Shown: positions 1-11,098 of the stretch, piece by piece
Layout of the letters: each line of letters opens with the position of its first letter
Numbering within the stretch: position 1 is the first letter of the stretch
The notes under the pieces: generated by a model
What the model saw: only the letters and a program-made list of their open reading frames with translations
Database searches by the model: none
Told to the model about the DNA's origin: nothing
Program-made: the position numbers and the translations under genes
Assembly: GCA_003415625.1 (NCBI GenBank)
Contig: PYIU01000011.1
Coordinates: 1,625,001 to 1,689,000, forward strand
Origin: Aquanectria penicillioides
Taxonomy: Eukaryota; Ascomycota; Sordariomycetes; Hypocreales; Nectriaceae
Direction of reading: 5' to 3'
DNA: 64,000 nucleotides

Positions 1-1264
1 CCCAGTTCCGAAGACTTTCAGACAATGAAATGGACAAGACACTTCCCAAGTTGCAGATATTGGCTCGCTCATCACCGGAAGATAAGAGAATCCTTGTTAC
101 AAGACTCAAGGCTCTTGGTGAAACTGTCGCCGTCACTGGCGATGGTACGAATGATGCGCCGGCTCTGAAGGCAGCCGATGTCGGCTTTTCTATGGGAATT
201 TCAGGTACTGAAGTGGCCAAAGAGGCATCCGCCATCATTCTTATGGATGACAACTTCACATCCATTGTCACAGCCCTCAAGTGGGGTCGCGCGGTCAACG
301 ACGCGGTGCAAAAATTCCTCCAAGTAAATATTGCCAAAGATATGATGGGCACCTGACCTGGCACGAGAACTAACACTGAGCTAGTTTCAAATAACTGTGA
401 ACATCACAGCCGTCATAATCGCATTCGTTTCCTCCATGTACAGTGCTGCCATGGAGCCAGTTCTTAAGGCGGTGCAACTGTTATGGATTAACCTAATCAT
501 GGATACTTTTGCTGCGCTTGCGTTGGCCACTGACCCTCCAACGGATGCAATCTTAAATCGGCCACCCCAGGGGAAAGGCTCACCCCTCATCACCATGAAT
601 GTAAGCGAGAGTGATGATGCGATCCATTGGTGATGAAACTAACGGTGAATAGATGTGGAAAATGATCATTGGACAATCTATATTCCAGCTAATTGTCACT
701 TTGACCCTGTACTTTGCTGGGCCAGAAATCCTCAAGTACGAGCGACATAACGAGGACGATATGTTGATTCTCGACACCATCATTTTCAACACGTTCGTCT
801 GGATGCAAATTTTCAACGAACTCAACAACAGACGTCTCGATGACAAATTCAACATTTTTGAGGGCATTCACCGCAACAAATTCTTCATTTTCATCAATTG
901 CTTGATGGTTGGTCTTCAGGTCGGAATCATCTTCGTCGGATCCACAGTATTTGAGATTAAGAGTGGAGGTCTCAATGGTGCGCAATGGGCAATCTCTATT
1001 CTTGTCGCCATAATGTGTCTTCCCTGGGGCGTCGTTATCAGAATCTTCCCCGACGCCTGGTTTGAATCGATTGTGCATGTCGTCACTAAGCCATTTATTG
1101 CAGCATACAGGATGGTTCGAGTGCCCTTCACAAAACTATCCACATACCTCAAGAGACTGCGTCCCAAGCGTGGCGAGAAAGACAGTGTTACGCCGGCTAT
1201 TCAAATCAGTCCATCAGCTGGCGGGAGTGCTGGACGACGGAAAAGCGAAAAAGCATCAGCTTAG
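1..1264 (+). CDS. Ca2+-transporting P-type ATPase (PMCA/PMC1 type), 3' part
   Basis: This is the C-terminal part of a calcium pump; the 5' end lies outside the window and frame 3 is open to base 3. The exons read 1-323, 385-600 and 653-1264, with introns 324-384 and 601-652. Visible are the hinge motif [12 protein letters not shown] followed by the [17 protein letters not shown] and ILMDDNF blocks of the P-domain, then at least five hydrophobic segments of the M5-M10 bundle, including the [21 protein letters not shown] stretch typical of type IIB Ca2+ pumps. The tail after the last helix is short, basic and Ser-rich ([12 protein letters not shown]), as expected for a regulatory tail. The family exports Ca2+ from the cytosol into the vacuole or across the plasma membrane. 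Family assignment is firm; membrane location is inferred. Confidence 0.95.
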
Positions 1265-1387
1265 AATCCGAGTACGGGAAGCAGCGTGCTATCGATCTGA
1301 AGGCTGGAGAGATTATGGATAAGTAGATTCGAACATATACAGGAATATAGGCGTAAAAGTTCAAGTTATCTTTGTTTGAATAAAATG

Positions 1388-1546
1388 TACCCGGTGGGTC
1401 ATATAGAAGCGCGCTACGCTGGGCTTGTAGACAACCCCACCTCTCCTGCCGGAGAGGTGGTAATAAAACCCATAACCGCATTACTAGCGTAACCAACTTT
1501 TCCAATATAGCTTATCTATAACTTTATTAAATAAAGTCTAAATATA
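1388..1546 (+). repeat. left terminal inverted repeat
   Basis: Pairs with 4078-4221 on the opposite strand. It contains a perfect 10-bp hairpin (CCACCTCTCC, loop TGCC, GGAGAGGTGG) at 1437-1460 and the shared block ending AACCAACTTTTC near 1502. Confidence 0.85.
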
Positions 1547-4077
1547 AAGATAAAGATATTATTAGAATTACTTACTTTAAAATAATTGGTTCTATTAATA
1601 TAAATTATTTTAATAGTATAGTTATTAAATTCTAGCTATATAAAGCTTAAGCTTATTAATGCTATTATAACTTTAAAATAGTAATTTATATACCTTTTAT
1701 AAAAATAATAGCATTAAGTTCTTTTTTATTAAAATATTAATTTAATGCTTATTTAAAGCTAAATCTACTATAATTTATATTAAGTATTTAGCTATAAGCT
1801 TAATTATTAATATCTTTATTTATTATAGCATTTTAAATATATAAAAAAGATTAATATAAAGCCTTAATTTAAATAATTTAAATAATTTTAATTAAAATAT
1901 TATTAAAGCCTATATTTAAGGGTAAAAAAAGCAACTTAATTAATAAATATAATATTATTAATATAAAGTCCTTTAGGCTATAATTTTAATTGCTATTTTA
2001 ATCTTTAATTTAAATAGTAATAATAATGCTTACTTAAGTTATATTAGCTTAATTAAATAACCTTTATAATGCCTTTTATTTAATTACTTTAGGGATATAA
2101 TTAAGGTAAGTTAATAAGGCTATACTTAATAAAAGCTACTTTTTTGCTTTATTAGCCTAAAGCTAAAGCTCCCTTAAGGCTTTAATGGCTTTAATCTCTT
2201 TTAGGATTATTGCATTTTTCTAAAGTTTCTATATAGCCTTTAGTATAGCCTAGCTATAAGGGATAGAACTTAAAGGGGCTATTTTTCTTCTTTTAGCTTT
2301 ATCCTTTTGCAATTAATTAAAGAGCTTTTTTTAAAACTAAATATTCTTTTTATTTTTTTTCTTTTAGTCCTTATAAGCTTAATCCCTAACCTTTTTATAT
2401 AATTTCTTTATTATAAAAGCCTTATTATTAACTTAAATATACTATTATATATATATATATTAGGACTATAAAGCAATTTGCTCTTAATATTATTAAATTA
2501 TCTCTTTTTGCATTAATTAAGTAATAATTATAAGATTAAAATAGGCTATAGCATTTAATATAACTTACTTAATTAGGCTGCTTAAAAGGTCTAGCTTTTA
2601 TATACTTTAAATAGCAATAAGGTCTCTTTTAGTCTTCCTTAAGGTAATAGCTTTCTTTTTAAGCTATATAGAAAATAAAGGCTCTTTTTAATCCTTAATT
2701 AATTAATAAAGAGGCTATAAAATAACCTTAAAAGTAAAGAGCATTAGCCTTACCTTTTTAAAGCCTATATATATATAATAGGCCTTAAATGCAGCCTAAT
2801 ATATTGCCTTCTATTAATTAAAAAAGTTTAATTAGGTAATATATATACCTTTAGCTTAAATAAAGTTCCTAAAGAATAATTATTATACCTTTTTAAGGTA
2901 CTAATAAACACTAATATTAAGGGGCTAAAGGATATAATTAATATAAGTAAAAAGGCAAAAAGAAATAATATTAAAGGTATAATAATACTATATAAAATTA
3001 AGGTCTTTATAAGCTAAAAACCTATTTATTAAAAGTATTTAATATATTAGATTTTTCTTCTTTTTTAATTAAATAGCAAAAGCTTAAGTTTAAATAGCCC
3101 TTATAATATTAGTTTTATATTTAAATTACTCCTTAATTAAATAGCTATTAAAAATATTACTAAAAATAAAAGAGTATTTATTAAAGTGCTTTAATTACTA
3201 TTAAGCCTAATAGCTATTTATATATTTAATTGCTATATTAATAAAAATAATATATTTATTAATATTAGCTATAATATATTCCTTAAGAAGGACCTTTATT
3301 AAAAGGATAAAAAAGAAAGAAATTAATATTTTAATAGTATTAATAGCATTAATAAAGGTAAAGGACTTTTTATTGCCTAACTAAAAGATTATAGGCTAAG
3401 TGTTTTTTTTTATTTAAATTAAGTATATTTTTAGGCTATTATTAATTTAGCCTATTTATAAAGGCATTTTATTAAAGTTCTATAGATTAGCTAAATTAAG
3501 TAAAAGCTTTTTAATAATAGCCTTAAATTCCTTAAATTAGGCCTTTATATTAAAAAGGTTATATTTAGCAAAAGCTCTTATAATTTCCTTAATCTTTAGA
3601 GTTTTAAATTAAAGCTTTAAATATTACTATTTAAATTAATAAGCCTAAGCCTTAAAAATAGCTATCTTTAGACTTTAAATTTAATATTTTCTTAAAAAGT
3701 TAATATAATTATATATATAGACTTCTATTATAATAAATATACTTTTCTCTATATTATATATATATATAATAATTACTTGCTCTTTTTCTATAGTTATAGC
3801 TTAAAGTAACCCTTTTTTATTAATATTAAAAAAAAGCTATTTTTTTACTTTTAATAATAATATATATTTCTTAATAAAAGACTTTTTAATATAATATAAA
3901 TAAGCTAATTTATTTATAGTTAATATATAAAGCAATAAAGGATTTATTTAAATTATTTATATAATATTTTAACCTAATAAATATATATAGGCAGTATTTA
4001 CTATAATAGTATAGAACTTATAAGAAATTTAAGCTATATTAAAATTAAAAGTAAAAATATAAGAATAATAAATTTAA

Positions 4078-4221
4078 TTGATTTTAGGCTTTAAATAAAG
4101 AAGTTATTAATAAGTTACATTAGAAAAGTTGGTTATGCTAGTAATGCAATTATAGGTTTTGTTACCACCTCTCTAGCAGGAGAGGTAGGGTTGAAAGCTA
4201 GCTTACATAACCCAGCGGGTA
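4078..4221 (-). repeat. right terminal inverted repeat
   Basis: Reverse complement of the left repeat with scattered transitions and small indels. The internal hairpin at about 4165-4189 is retained with one or two mismatches, and the terminus is CCCAGCGGGTA. Confidence 0.85.
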
Positions 4222-4756
4222 GATAGAATGAAGTGTATATAGGTTTATAGTCAATAAACTAAACTATCAGCCCCCTAAAACTTAGGTTTTTTTTCGCAAC
4301 ATTTTAAATGTTTGTGCAACGCCCATTTAGCCCAGCCAGTGAACTCTTTCCGATACAACACGATGAGAAACCGCCACCATGAATTCCTAACCCGATCAGC
4401 ATAAGTCAAGCCAGTTCGAAGTCACGAGACCCAGGATGAGGCCATTTTGCTTGCCGACAGGGCATAGCTGCATGAAGCTGCAAGCCGTAGAGTGGGGTAT
4501 GGGGGTTGCAGCGGAAAACCTCAAACGAGGCGCTAGAACGAAGATCATCCTGTGATAAGCTCTACACACTAATGCAGCGTTGCGTCGTGGGCGTTGTTTA
4601 ACATATGCGAGAAGATGAGGGGCTCGGCGTAGAGAGCTGTTAAAGGCCGCAGTCCTCGAGATCGGCGGGGATGGAAATCTGTCTTGCAGGTTTCTTCAGT
4701 ACTCTTCCTATCACAAGTATCTTTATTCTTCGGCTTCGGTTTCCGGCGTCCGAAAA
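4222..4756. other. intergenic
   Basis: Between the element and the metacaspase I see no gene. There are two short palindromes (CCTAAAACTTAGG near 4276 and ACATTTTAAATGT near 4298). An antisense open frame at 4569-4871 overlaps the metacaspase 5' exon and has no recognisable content. Confidence 0.5.
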
Positions 4757-6197
4757 ATGATTGGCACTGGTGATACTGGACAGCAGGCGACAGTAACTTC
4801 CGCTGTATTGCATCATCATTTCTGGCAAAGAAATGATCATGGTGTTGAGAAGATGACAAACCAGCAGTCAATTTCGTCTCTGTCTACTCAGGTCGGTCAA
4901 AAAAGCCCTAACTAAGTCATTTTTGCAGTCAAGAGACTAACTCTTAGAGAGTTGTGTAGGCGTATAAGAAAAGGAGGCCTCCGACTTTGTTGCCGGCCCA
5001 GGAGCTCGGTCAGGCTATTCACAATGCCAACTCACCATCAACCACGGGGCGGAAGAAGGCTTTGTTGATTGGCATCAATTATATTGGCCATCGCCGTCAG
5101 CTTCGCGGCTGCATCAATGATGTCCGGAACATGATGAGCTATCTCACAGGCCATGCAAGCTACAGTCGTGAGAACATTGTCATCTTGACTGACGATCAGC
5201 AATTGCCACTGGGCCGGCCTACCAAAAAGAACATTTTGCGGGCCATGCACTGGTTGGTGAGCGGCGCAAAGCCAAAGGACTGCCTCTTCTTTCACTATTC
5301 AGGTTTGGCACTCCCATGACGATGCGCCAATTCTGTGTCAGTTTCTGACGATACCTGAGGCTAGGTCACGGCGGACAGACCAAGGACATTCATGGCGACG
5401 AAGATGACGGTTACGATGAGGTCATTTATCCAGTCGATTTCAAGCGGATGGGCCATATAATTGACGACGATATGCACCATATCATGGTACGGCCTTTGCA
5501 GCCAGGAGTACGACTGACAGCAATATTTGACTCTTGCCATTCCGCGACCGCTCTAGATCTGCCTTATATTTACTCAACGCGGGGCTTTCTCAAGAAGACT
5601 AACCTTGCAAAGGAGGCTACACAAGGCTTGATGAGTCTCATATCTGCTTACACGGCGGGTGACGTGAAAGGTATTGTCGTCAGTATTACTCGGTTTGTGA
5701 AAATGGCTATGAGTGGCGCCGCGGCTCGAAGTCGAACAGTGGCAAGTAATACTTCTTTTGCTGATGTAGTGATGTGGTCTGGAAGCAAGGACAATCAGAC
5801 CAGGTAAGTACTGGAATTTTTAAACGCCTTGTTTTTTTACGCCATCGTTTGTAATATATTGCCTCTCAGTGATAATGAGGATGATGTGGGGAGATGGTTG
5901 GAGAAAGCGAAGTTTTAAATGTTCGGTAATTGTTGGCTAAGTCCTATGTAGCTCAGATGCAACTTCTCTATCTGAGGCAACTGGAGCAATGTCGAACGCT
6001 TTCATCACTGCGCTAGAGAAGAATCCGCGCCAGACCTACGTCCAACTTCTCAACAGCATCCGCGACGAGCTCCCCAGATGCCACAAGCAAAAGCCTCAAC
6101 TTTCTTGCAGTCATCCACTCGGTGAGCTTGTTTCAACATATACCCAGATAATCAGTCTAACATTTATTTAGACACAAACCTTTTATTTATTATGTGA
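4757..6197 (+). CDS. metacaspase (caspase-like cysteine protease, C14 family)
   Basis: Model: 4757-4891, 4960-5302, 5365-5803, 5952-6121, 6172-6197, giving 370 residues with all phases consistent. The p20 region begins [22 protein letters not shown] and carries both catalytic motifs: His in HYSGHGGQ, rebuilt across the second intron, and Cys in [11 protein letters not shown]. The protein ends [17 protein letters not shown], the conserved fungal type I metacaspase C-terminus. The 5' exon is the least certain part: a stop at 4957-4959 closes the core frame and the core has no early ATG, whereas a 45-codon Gln/Ser-rich exon from ATG 4757 joins it in frame through a GT-AG intron. The family cleaves after Arg/Lys, needs Ca2+, and acts in stress response, protein quality control and cell death. 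It is a protease of the host, not a caspase proper. Confidence 0.88.
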
Positions 6198-6649
6198 ATA
6201 GCTCATTTGTGTCCTATACATTTGTGTATTTATTTTTTAGGAGTTATGCCTACTAGCTGGTGGAGTAGTGACCAGGCTGAGATCCAATCCTTAAGTGATA
6301 CTCTGGAACGTGTCAACGGATTTAGAGTTTCATTGGGTGTTATGTCGCCAAGACCGAGCAATGTGCTACTTGAGGGGTGGGAAAGTTTCTCATGGACAAA
6401 CGATAGGGTGGGAAACAATAGCTACTTTAATTGTGTGCGTTCCCTCTATACTTGACTTTCTTTCTTGAGCTACCGTGTCGATGTTTGTTTTTAAAACTAC
6501 TCCGACTTTGAATTAAAACTTTTCTATATCTATTTGCATGCTCCTAGAAGAGCAACAGATAGATGCGAGAGTTAGCAGGGAGAACAGCCGAAAGTATTTG
6601 AGGATGTCTGTTTTACACCAGCTTCTTGAGAACGTGTTCCTAAGAAGCT
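6198..6649. other. intergenic
   Basis: Only short random frames are present (for example 6207-6455). No conserved motif, RNA gene or repeat was seen. Confidence 0.5.
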
Positions 6650-7876
6650 AGTGGGTTAGTCTAATCTCTCCAATCCGCTTATTGGGACTTACCGGCTTGT
6701 GGCTTGTGTCATAGTCGATGTGGACAAATGCTCGCTCTCCACGCATGGGAGTCAATCCAGTTTCAGCTGAAGATCTTCAGCAACATCGTGAGCAATTTTT
6801 AGTCGCTCATTTCGATCAATGACAATGTCCACCTCTACGAGCAATCGTAGGCCACTGTGATATGCTCAGACCAGATCAATCATTTTGATCAACGGCGAAT
6901 GAGTCATGGCGAGGAGGAATATTAGCATCATCTTGGTCGCTGAGTCTAAATTTGGCTTCGCAGATATAAGTAATAAGCTGAAGCGTTCCTCTGTCGGCAG
7001 CGGCTCTGACTAATAACTGGAACTCCTGTTATGCTGTGTGCAGCCGCAAACCAGCAATCAAGAACGACAAAACAATAGCTCCCTTCGGGCCAATCCACCA
7101 CTGCCGCTTACTACCTGAGGTTAGAATACCAAAGTCATCATTTCGATGATCCCTCCACAGAATATCCACCTGCGAGTAGATATACTTGACAGTCCAGCAC
7201 AGGAAAAAGAGACCAAGTTTCGTTGCAAAGGCTCCAGTCACGGCAATGACGGATGGGAGATGGAAATCGCTCGTTTCCGCGTCCGATCTAGCAGCTAAGT
7301 CACGAGCTGACATGACGATGAGGACAAGGGAGACGGAAAACATGACAAATGAAAAGACGATTTTGCCCGCAGTCGATAGGTCTACCTTGTTCACCGCGCG
7401 ATGGGACATGTAGAGCATGACGCCCGACATCGGGCCAAACACATAGTCGACTATGGTTGTGAAGAGTGAGAGGGATCCAGAAGCCACAGCGCCATATAGC
7501 TGCAGTTCCGAAAGAAAATATTCACAACCAGAGATCCTTTGACTCAAATTTCGTACATGAGGTTGCTTTTTCCATGGGCGTCCTTGGATTCCTTTTTAAT
7601 TTCATCGACTGATTTCAACATGGATCAAATATTTTCGTTTTGGCTCTTGTAGAATGCTTCAACACCGCTCGGTTTGCCCACCAGGCGGCGTTTTCGTGAG
7701 GTGTTAGCTTTGATGTGGGACTCTTCTCTCCGGCTCGAGGACAGGCCTAGCGGATCTCGAACACGGTGTTGGAACTATGCGTCCTTGCCGGGCCGTGGTG
7801 GGACCGAAGCTCGGTGGTGCATAGAGCTCTGGTCTGATGATGGCATCGGGTTTAGGGCAATGGTGTCAAGCTCCAT
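6650..7876 (-). pseudogene. cation diffusion facilitator (CDF/ZIP-A type) transporter, decayed
   Basis: Reading the minus strand from an ATG at 7876, family blocks occur in order but in different frames and with stops. First comes an N-terminal region ending FYKSQNEN then a stop, then MLKSVDEIKKES and another stop. The best preserved part is an open block at 7029-7547 with LYGAVASGSLSLFTTIVDYV, MLYMSHRAVNKVD, VKYIYSQVDILWRDHRND and WWIGPKGAIVLS (membrane helices of the CDF fold). Lastly, in another frame near 6690-6900, the cytoplasmic domain AYHSGLRLLVEVDIVIDRNE, a stop, and VHIDYDTSHKP. The intact family exports divalent metals such as Zn2+, Mn2+ or Fe2+ as dimers. With at least three stops and several frame changes this copy cannot make a full transporter. 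Confidence 0.88.
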
Positions 7877-8642
7877 GGTCTATTTGGCTTTGCTGAACCT
7901 CAATTTTAGAGTACAAAGATGTTCGACGACCTCGAGTTTCGTGGATATGATCTGCGCTGGGTTTTAGAGGGGAAATCCTCTACTGCGATTTCGGCTGCCT
8001 GCGGATGAGTGGATGGCGGACATCATGTTCAACAACGTGTCATTGATAAGCTTAGCCAAAAGCTTATGACGCAGGCCAAACCTGATGGGATGATGTCGAA
8101 AAGGGGCGAAGGAAATAATTAATATCGCTTTAGGTGGTTGTGTGTTTCGAGTCGAACAAAAGCCTGAAGGATCTAATAAGCCACTCTCGTACGCAACTAG
8201 TTGAATGTAAATAGGATTGATTAACGATAAAGAGTCTCCCCGAAAAAAAAGACAAAAATTAAATGCGCAAAGAAACTTAAATGTTTTTCTTGTGATAGCT
8301 TTGAACCAGAGACAGGGTTTAGTCTGTTGTCCATAGTCGCACGGACTGGTGAGCTTGTCTTCAGAGGTGCCAGTCTAGCATGACTGGTTAGTAGGCTGCT
8401 GATCTCAGACAGTCACATGAACATCTCGATATCATCGTATTTGCTAGAAGTTGCAAACTCCCTGCCTCGACTTGCACCATCTATTCACTATATTTCAGCG
8501 GCCAGTGCTTCTTCTAGGCCATTGAGAGGCAGCCTCATCTAGAGGCTCATTCCTGTTATTGACGGTATAGCTAGTTACAACTTGGGAGTGCTCTCAATAA
8601 TGCTCGTCCCGCAAGACATCAATGAGACCGGCCCCGAAATGT
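7877..8642. other. intergenic
   Basis: 766 bases between the start of the dead CDF gene and the end of the alginate-lyase-like gene. I see no convincing coding region, RNA gene or repeat. Confidence 0.5.
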
Positions 8643-10170
8643 TTAGTACTTCCTAGCGCGACATCCCTTCGATTTTGTCGAACCACTTTTTTGTGGCTGG
8701 GCGCTGGTTGTGGTCTTGGACACTGACTGAACAGAGTTTGAAGCCAGGCTTGAAGAAGCGGTCACAATCACAGTTTTGATGATGGTCGGATCACTTGAGC
8801 TGGCCGCAGATGTCACACTAGATACAATAACACTCTGTGCCGTAGGCGATGCAGTGACGATGGGTGATGTCGCTTGGCTTGCTTTGGAAGTAACCGCAGT
8901 TGAGGTCGGGATGCTGGAAGATGAACTGGAAGAGCTTAGGTCTGACTCGTCAAGGTGATAAAGCAATGAGCCCCAGCCCAGTCCATCATAGTGGCCCGAG
9001 CCCTCACCCCATGATCCAGCTCCACCTTCGAAGCCACCGAAATATTCCAGCGTGTTGTTGAGATATGATGTCGTCCATGGCGCCTCGAGGCCCTTGATCT
9101 GAACGTAGTGCGCATATAGCAATTCCCAAGCTGGACGGATAGAACCACGCGAATCTGAGCTGATTTCTGTGTAGCTCACGATGCCGTTTGTGTATGGTTC
9201 GAAGGGTACATCGTTTCCAAGGTTGTATCGGGCAAAATATTCGGCACTGTCTACATCAGCAAGGTATGTCGCGCTTAACTTTCCTCTCCGCATTAGAGAC
9301 GCACCCGAGAAGGATTCGACTGTTGTTATATGCAAACAAGTCCTCGCCTTGATTCCACGCCTGTTGGCTGACGACTCCAAGCAGTTGGAAATCCAGGGCT
9401 GAGTGGCCTTGATCACGACCAGATTCTTGACCTTGTCCGAGGGGGTTACCAGTACCCGGTTCCTCGACAATGTTTGTTATGGCGTTGTTGATGGCACCGT
9501 TGCCGACACCGTTCTTGAAATAGTCGATAGAATAATTCCACGTCGTCGTGTTCTCGGTGAGTACGCCGATAGCCATCGCAGAGGCAAGGTTGCAAAGTTC
9601 CCAGTTGGCAAAAAAGTGCTTCACATTGTGTTCAGAAGGTAGAGCATGGTTCAAGAAGTCCAAATTCATCGGCAAGAAGATAGTAGTCATCATAATACTG
9701 ACAGCGGCAAGACCGCTTTTAGCGAATGGCTCATAGTCTCTCAGCAACTCTGCGGCGTTGGCCAATTCATAACCTTGAAGCCCAGCAGTAAGGTAATCAT
9801 CGTCGCCGCCTCCGGTAAGGGCCGTCAACGTATCCGCCCACGCGACCAAAATACCGGCTGCAGCCTCAGCATATGCTTCCTCGCCCGAGATCTTCCAGCG
9901 AAGGGCAAGGTTGAATGCGGCGGCTGCGTCATGCCAGAGTGCCTCGCCGTTGCTGCTGCGCGCCACGGTGCTCACGGCATTGTTGGTGTACGATGAGTTG
10001 GAAAACTCTAGGCTTATCAATTTATCCCAAGAACTATACCAAGGGTCCTGCTTGAGAGCAATTTTAGCCTTGGCTCGGGAAATATCCTCGTCGGTTACGA
10101 GTAGGCCAGGATGCGAAAATGCAGAAACGAGCGGCAAAACAAAAAGGAGCGACAAGGCGTGGGAAAACAT
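8643..10170 (-). CDS. secreted alginate-lyase-like protein with Ser/Thr-rich tail
   Basis: Two exons, 9305-10170 and 8643-9246 (intron 9247-9304), encode 489 residues. I start at the ATG giving MFSHALSLLFVLPLVSAFSHPG, a clear signal peptide; an ATG nine codons upstream would place charged and Cys residues before it. Residues about 20-360 match the (alpha/alpha)-barrel alginate lyase family (PF05426), with the marks DPWYSSWDKL, ALRWKISGEEAYAEAAA and NWELCNLASAMAIGVL, and RILLG-AEYFARYNLG restored across the splice. From about residue 385 the chain is a low-complexity Ser/Thr/Ala tail likely to be O-glycosylated, ending in a basic stretch (KSKGCRARKY). Fungal members are mostly uncharacterised; polysaccharide lyase activity on uronic-acid polymers is inferred from the fold, and alginate itself is unlikely as substrate. 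Confidence 0.88.
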
Positions 10171-11098
10171 GTTGAAAGGAGCGAAACAGAAACACAAACA
10201 AAAGAATGGAACTGAAAATACTAGGTACCGTATGTGGGAATTCCCACGGGCCTAGGAGATATACATATTAGATCTAGAGCCACGTCAGTTCCGTACTCTC
10301 CGAAGTTTAGCTGAAACATAGTGTCGCGTCTGCTGTGAAGCCCCTTAATTGTTAGAGTTGAATTACGAGGGTGGCGCTAACGTGCATTTGACAGGACGCT
10401 AGAGCTCTCCTGGGGGATTTGTTGCTTGCAAGCGGGGGCCACGGAACATCACAATCGGCACTCGCTTCCACAAGCGGTCGAATCACGCAACATGTGGCGT
10501 GGTTAAAGGAGTAGAGCGGGATAAGCATGAGCTCTGGAGCCGGAGAAGGGCTGGGATATTACACGACCTGATACATGACAGCTTCCTAGTGAACAAGACT
10601 CTCGTTACTCCCAGGTCAATTCCAAAGGCGGATGTAATTGAAATCCCTCCTTGAAATCCTGGCTATGTCATCTCGGCCGGATCCTATCGATCGGGAATGG
10701 GTCCCGCGCTCAAGAGCACAAACGATGTGAATCGGAACGACCCACCGAGACGTTATCTCCGAGCATTTCCCAACGCATATGGCTCCCGACGTTGTGTTTG
10801 GCAGAAGACGCAAGTAATTTTCAAGGACGATCCTGAAGCCATAGTATCATAATCAACAGCGCTGTTATGTCTAATCCGATGATTATTTCAACTAAGAAAA
10901 ATGGTTAAAAAAACGACAACAAAAACGTTGGTGGCAAAAACGACGCTTGTTGGAGGTTATTCCTATTCGGTAGAAGTGTGTGAAGAAGTTATGTATTTAG
11001 GATGCACACACCTTTATCAAATACAAAGAGAAGCCAATTACCGGGTATGTCATGTTTACCATCTATTCCTACAGCTTCGTATTCATAGCAACAAAACA
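10171..11098. other. intergenic
   Basis: Upstream region of the alginate-lyase-like gene and downstream region of the D-amino-acid oxidase. No conserved coding region is seen; the short frames at 10616-10836 and 10901-11164 have no motif, and the latter runs antisense into the oxidase 3' end. Confidence 0.5.

Larger units (their letters stand above)
1388..4221. mobile_element. RIP-degraded DNA element with long terminal inverted repeats
   Basis: A 2.83-kb block sits 124 bases after the Ca2+-ATPase stop. Its two ends are imperfect inverted repeats of about 145-155 bp (1388-1546 and 4078-4221), beginning TACCCGGTGGGT and ending ACCCAGCGGGTA, so TA may be the duplicated target as in Tc1/mariner elements. 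The interior is extremely AT-rich, has no usable reading frame, and is dominated by TpA with almost no CpA or TpG, which is the product signature of RIP. The outer ~120 bp of each end keep normal composition. No transposase remnant can be recognised, so the superfamily is only a guess from the ends. Confidence 0.85.

Noticed and set aside
1561..4060. AT-rich tract as a centromere or replication origin
   Set aside because: Its borders coincide with inverted repeats and the composition is fully explained by RIP of a mobile element.
4569..4871. Antisense 100-codon frame upstream of the metacaspase
   Set aside because: Overlaps the proposed 5' exon, has no motif and no homologue that I recognise.
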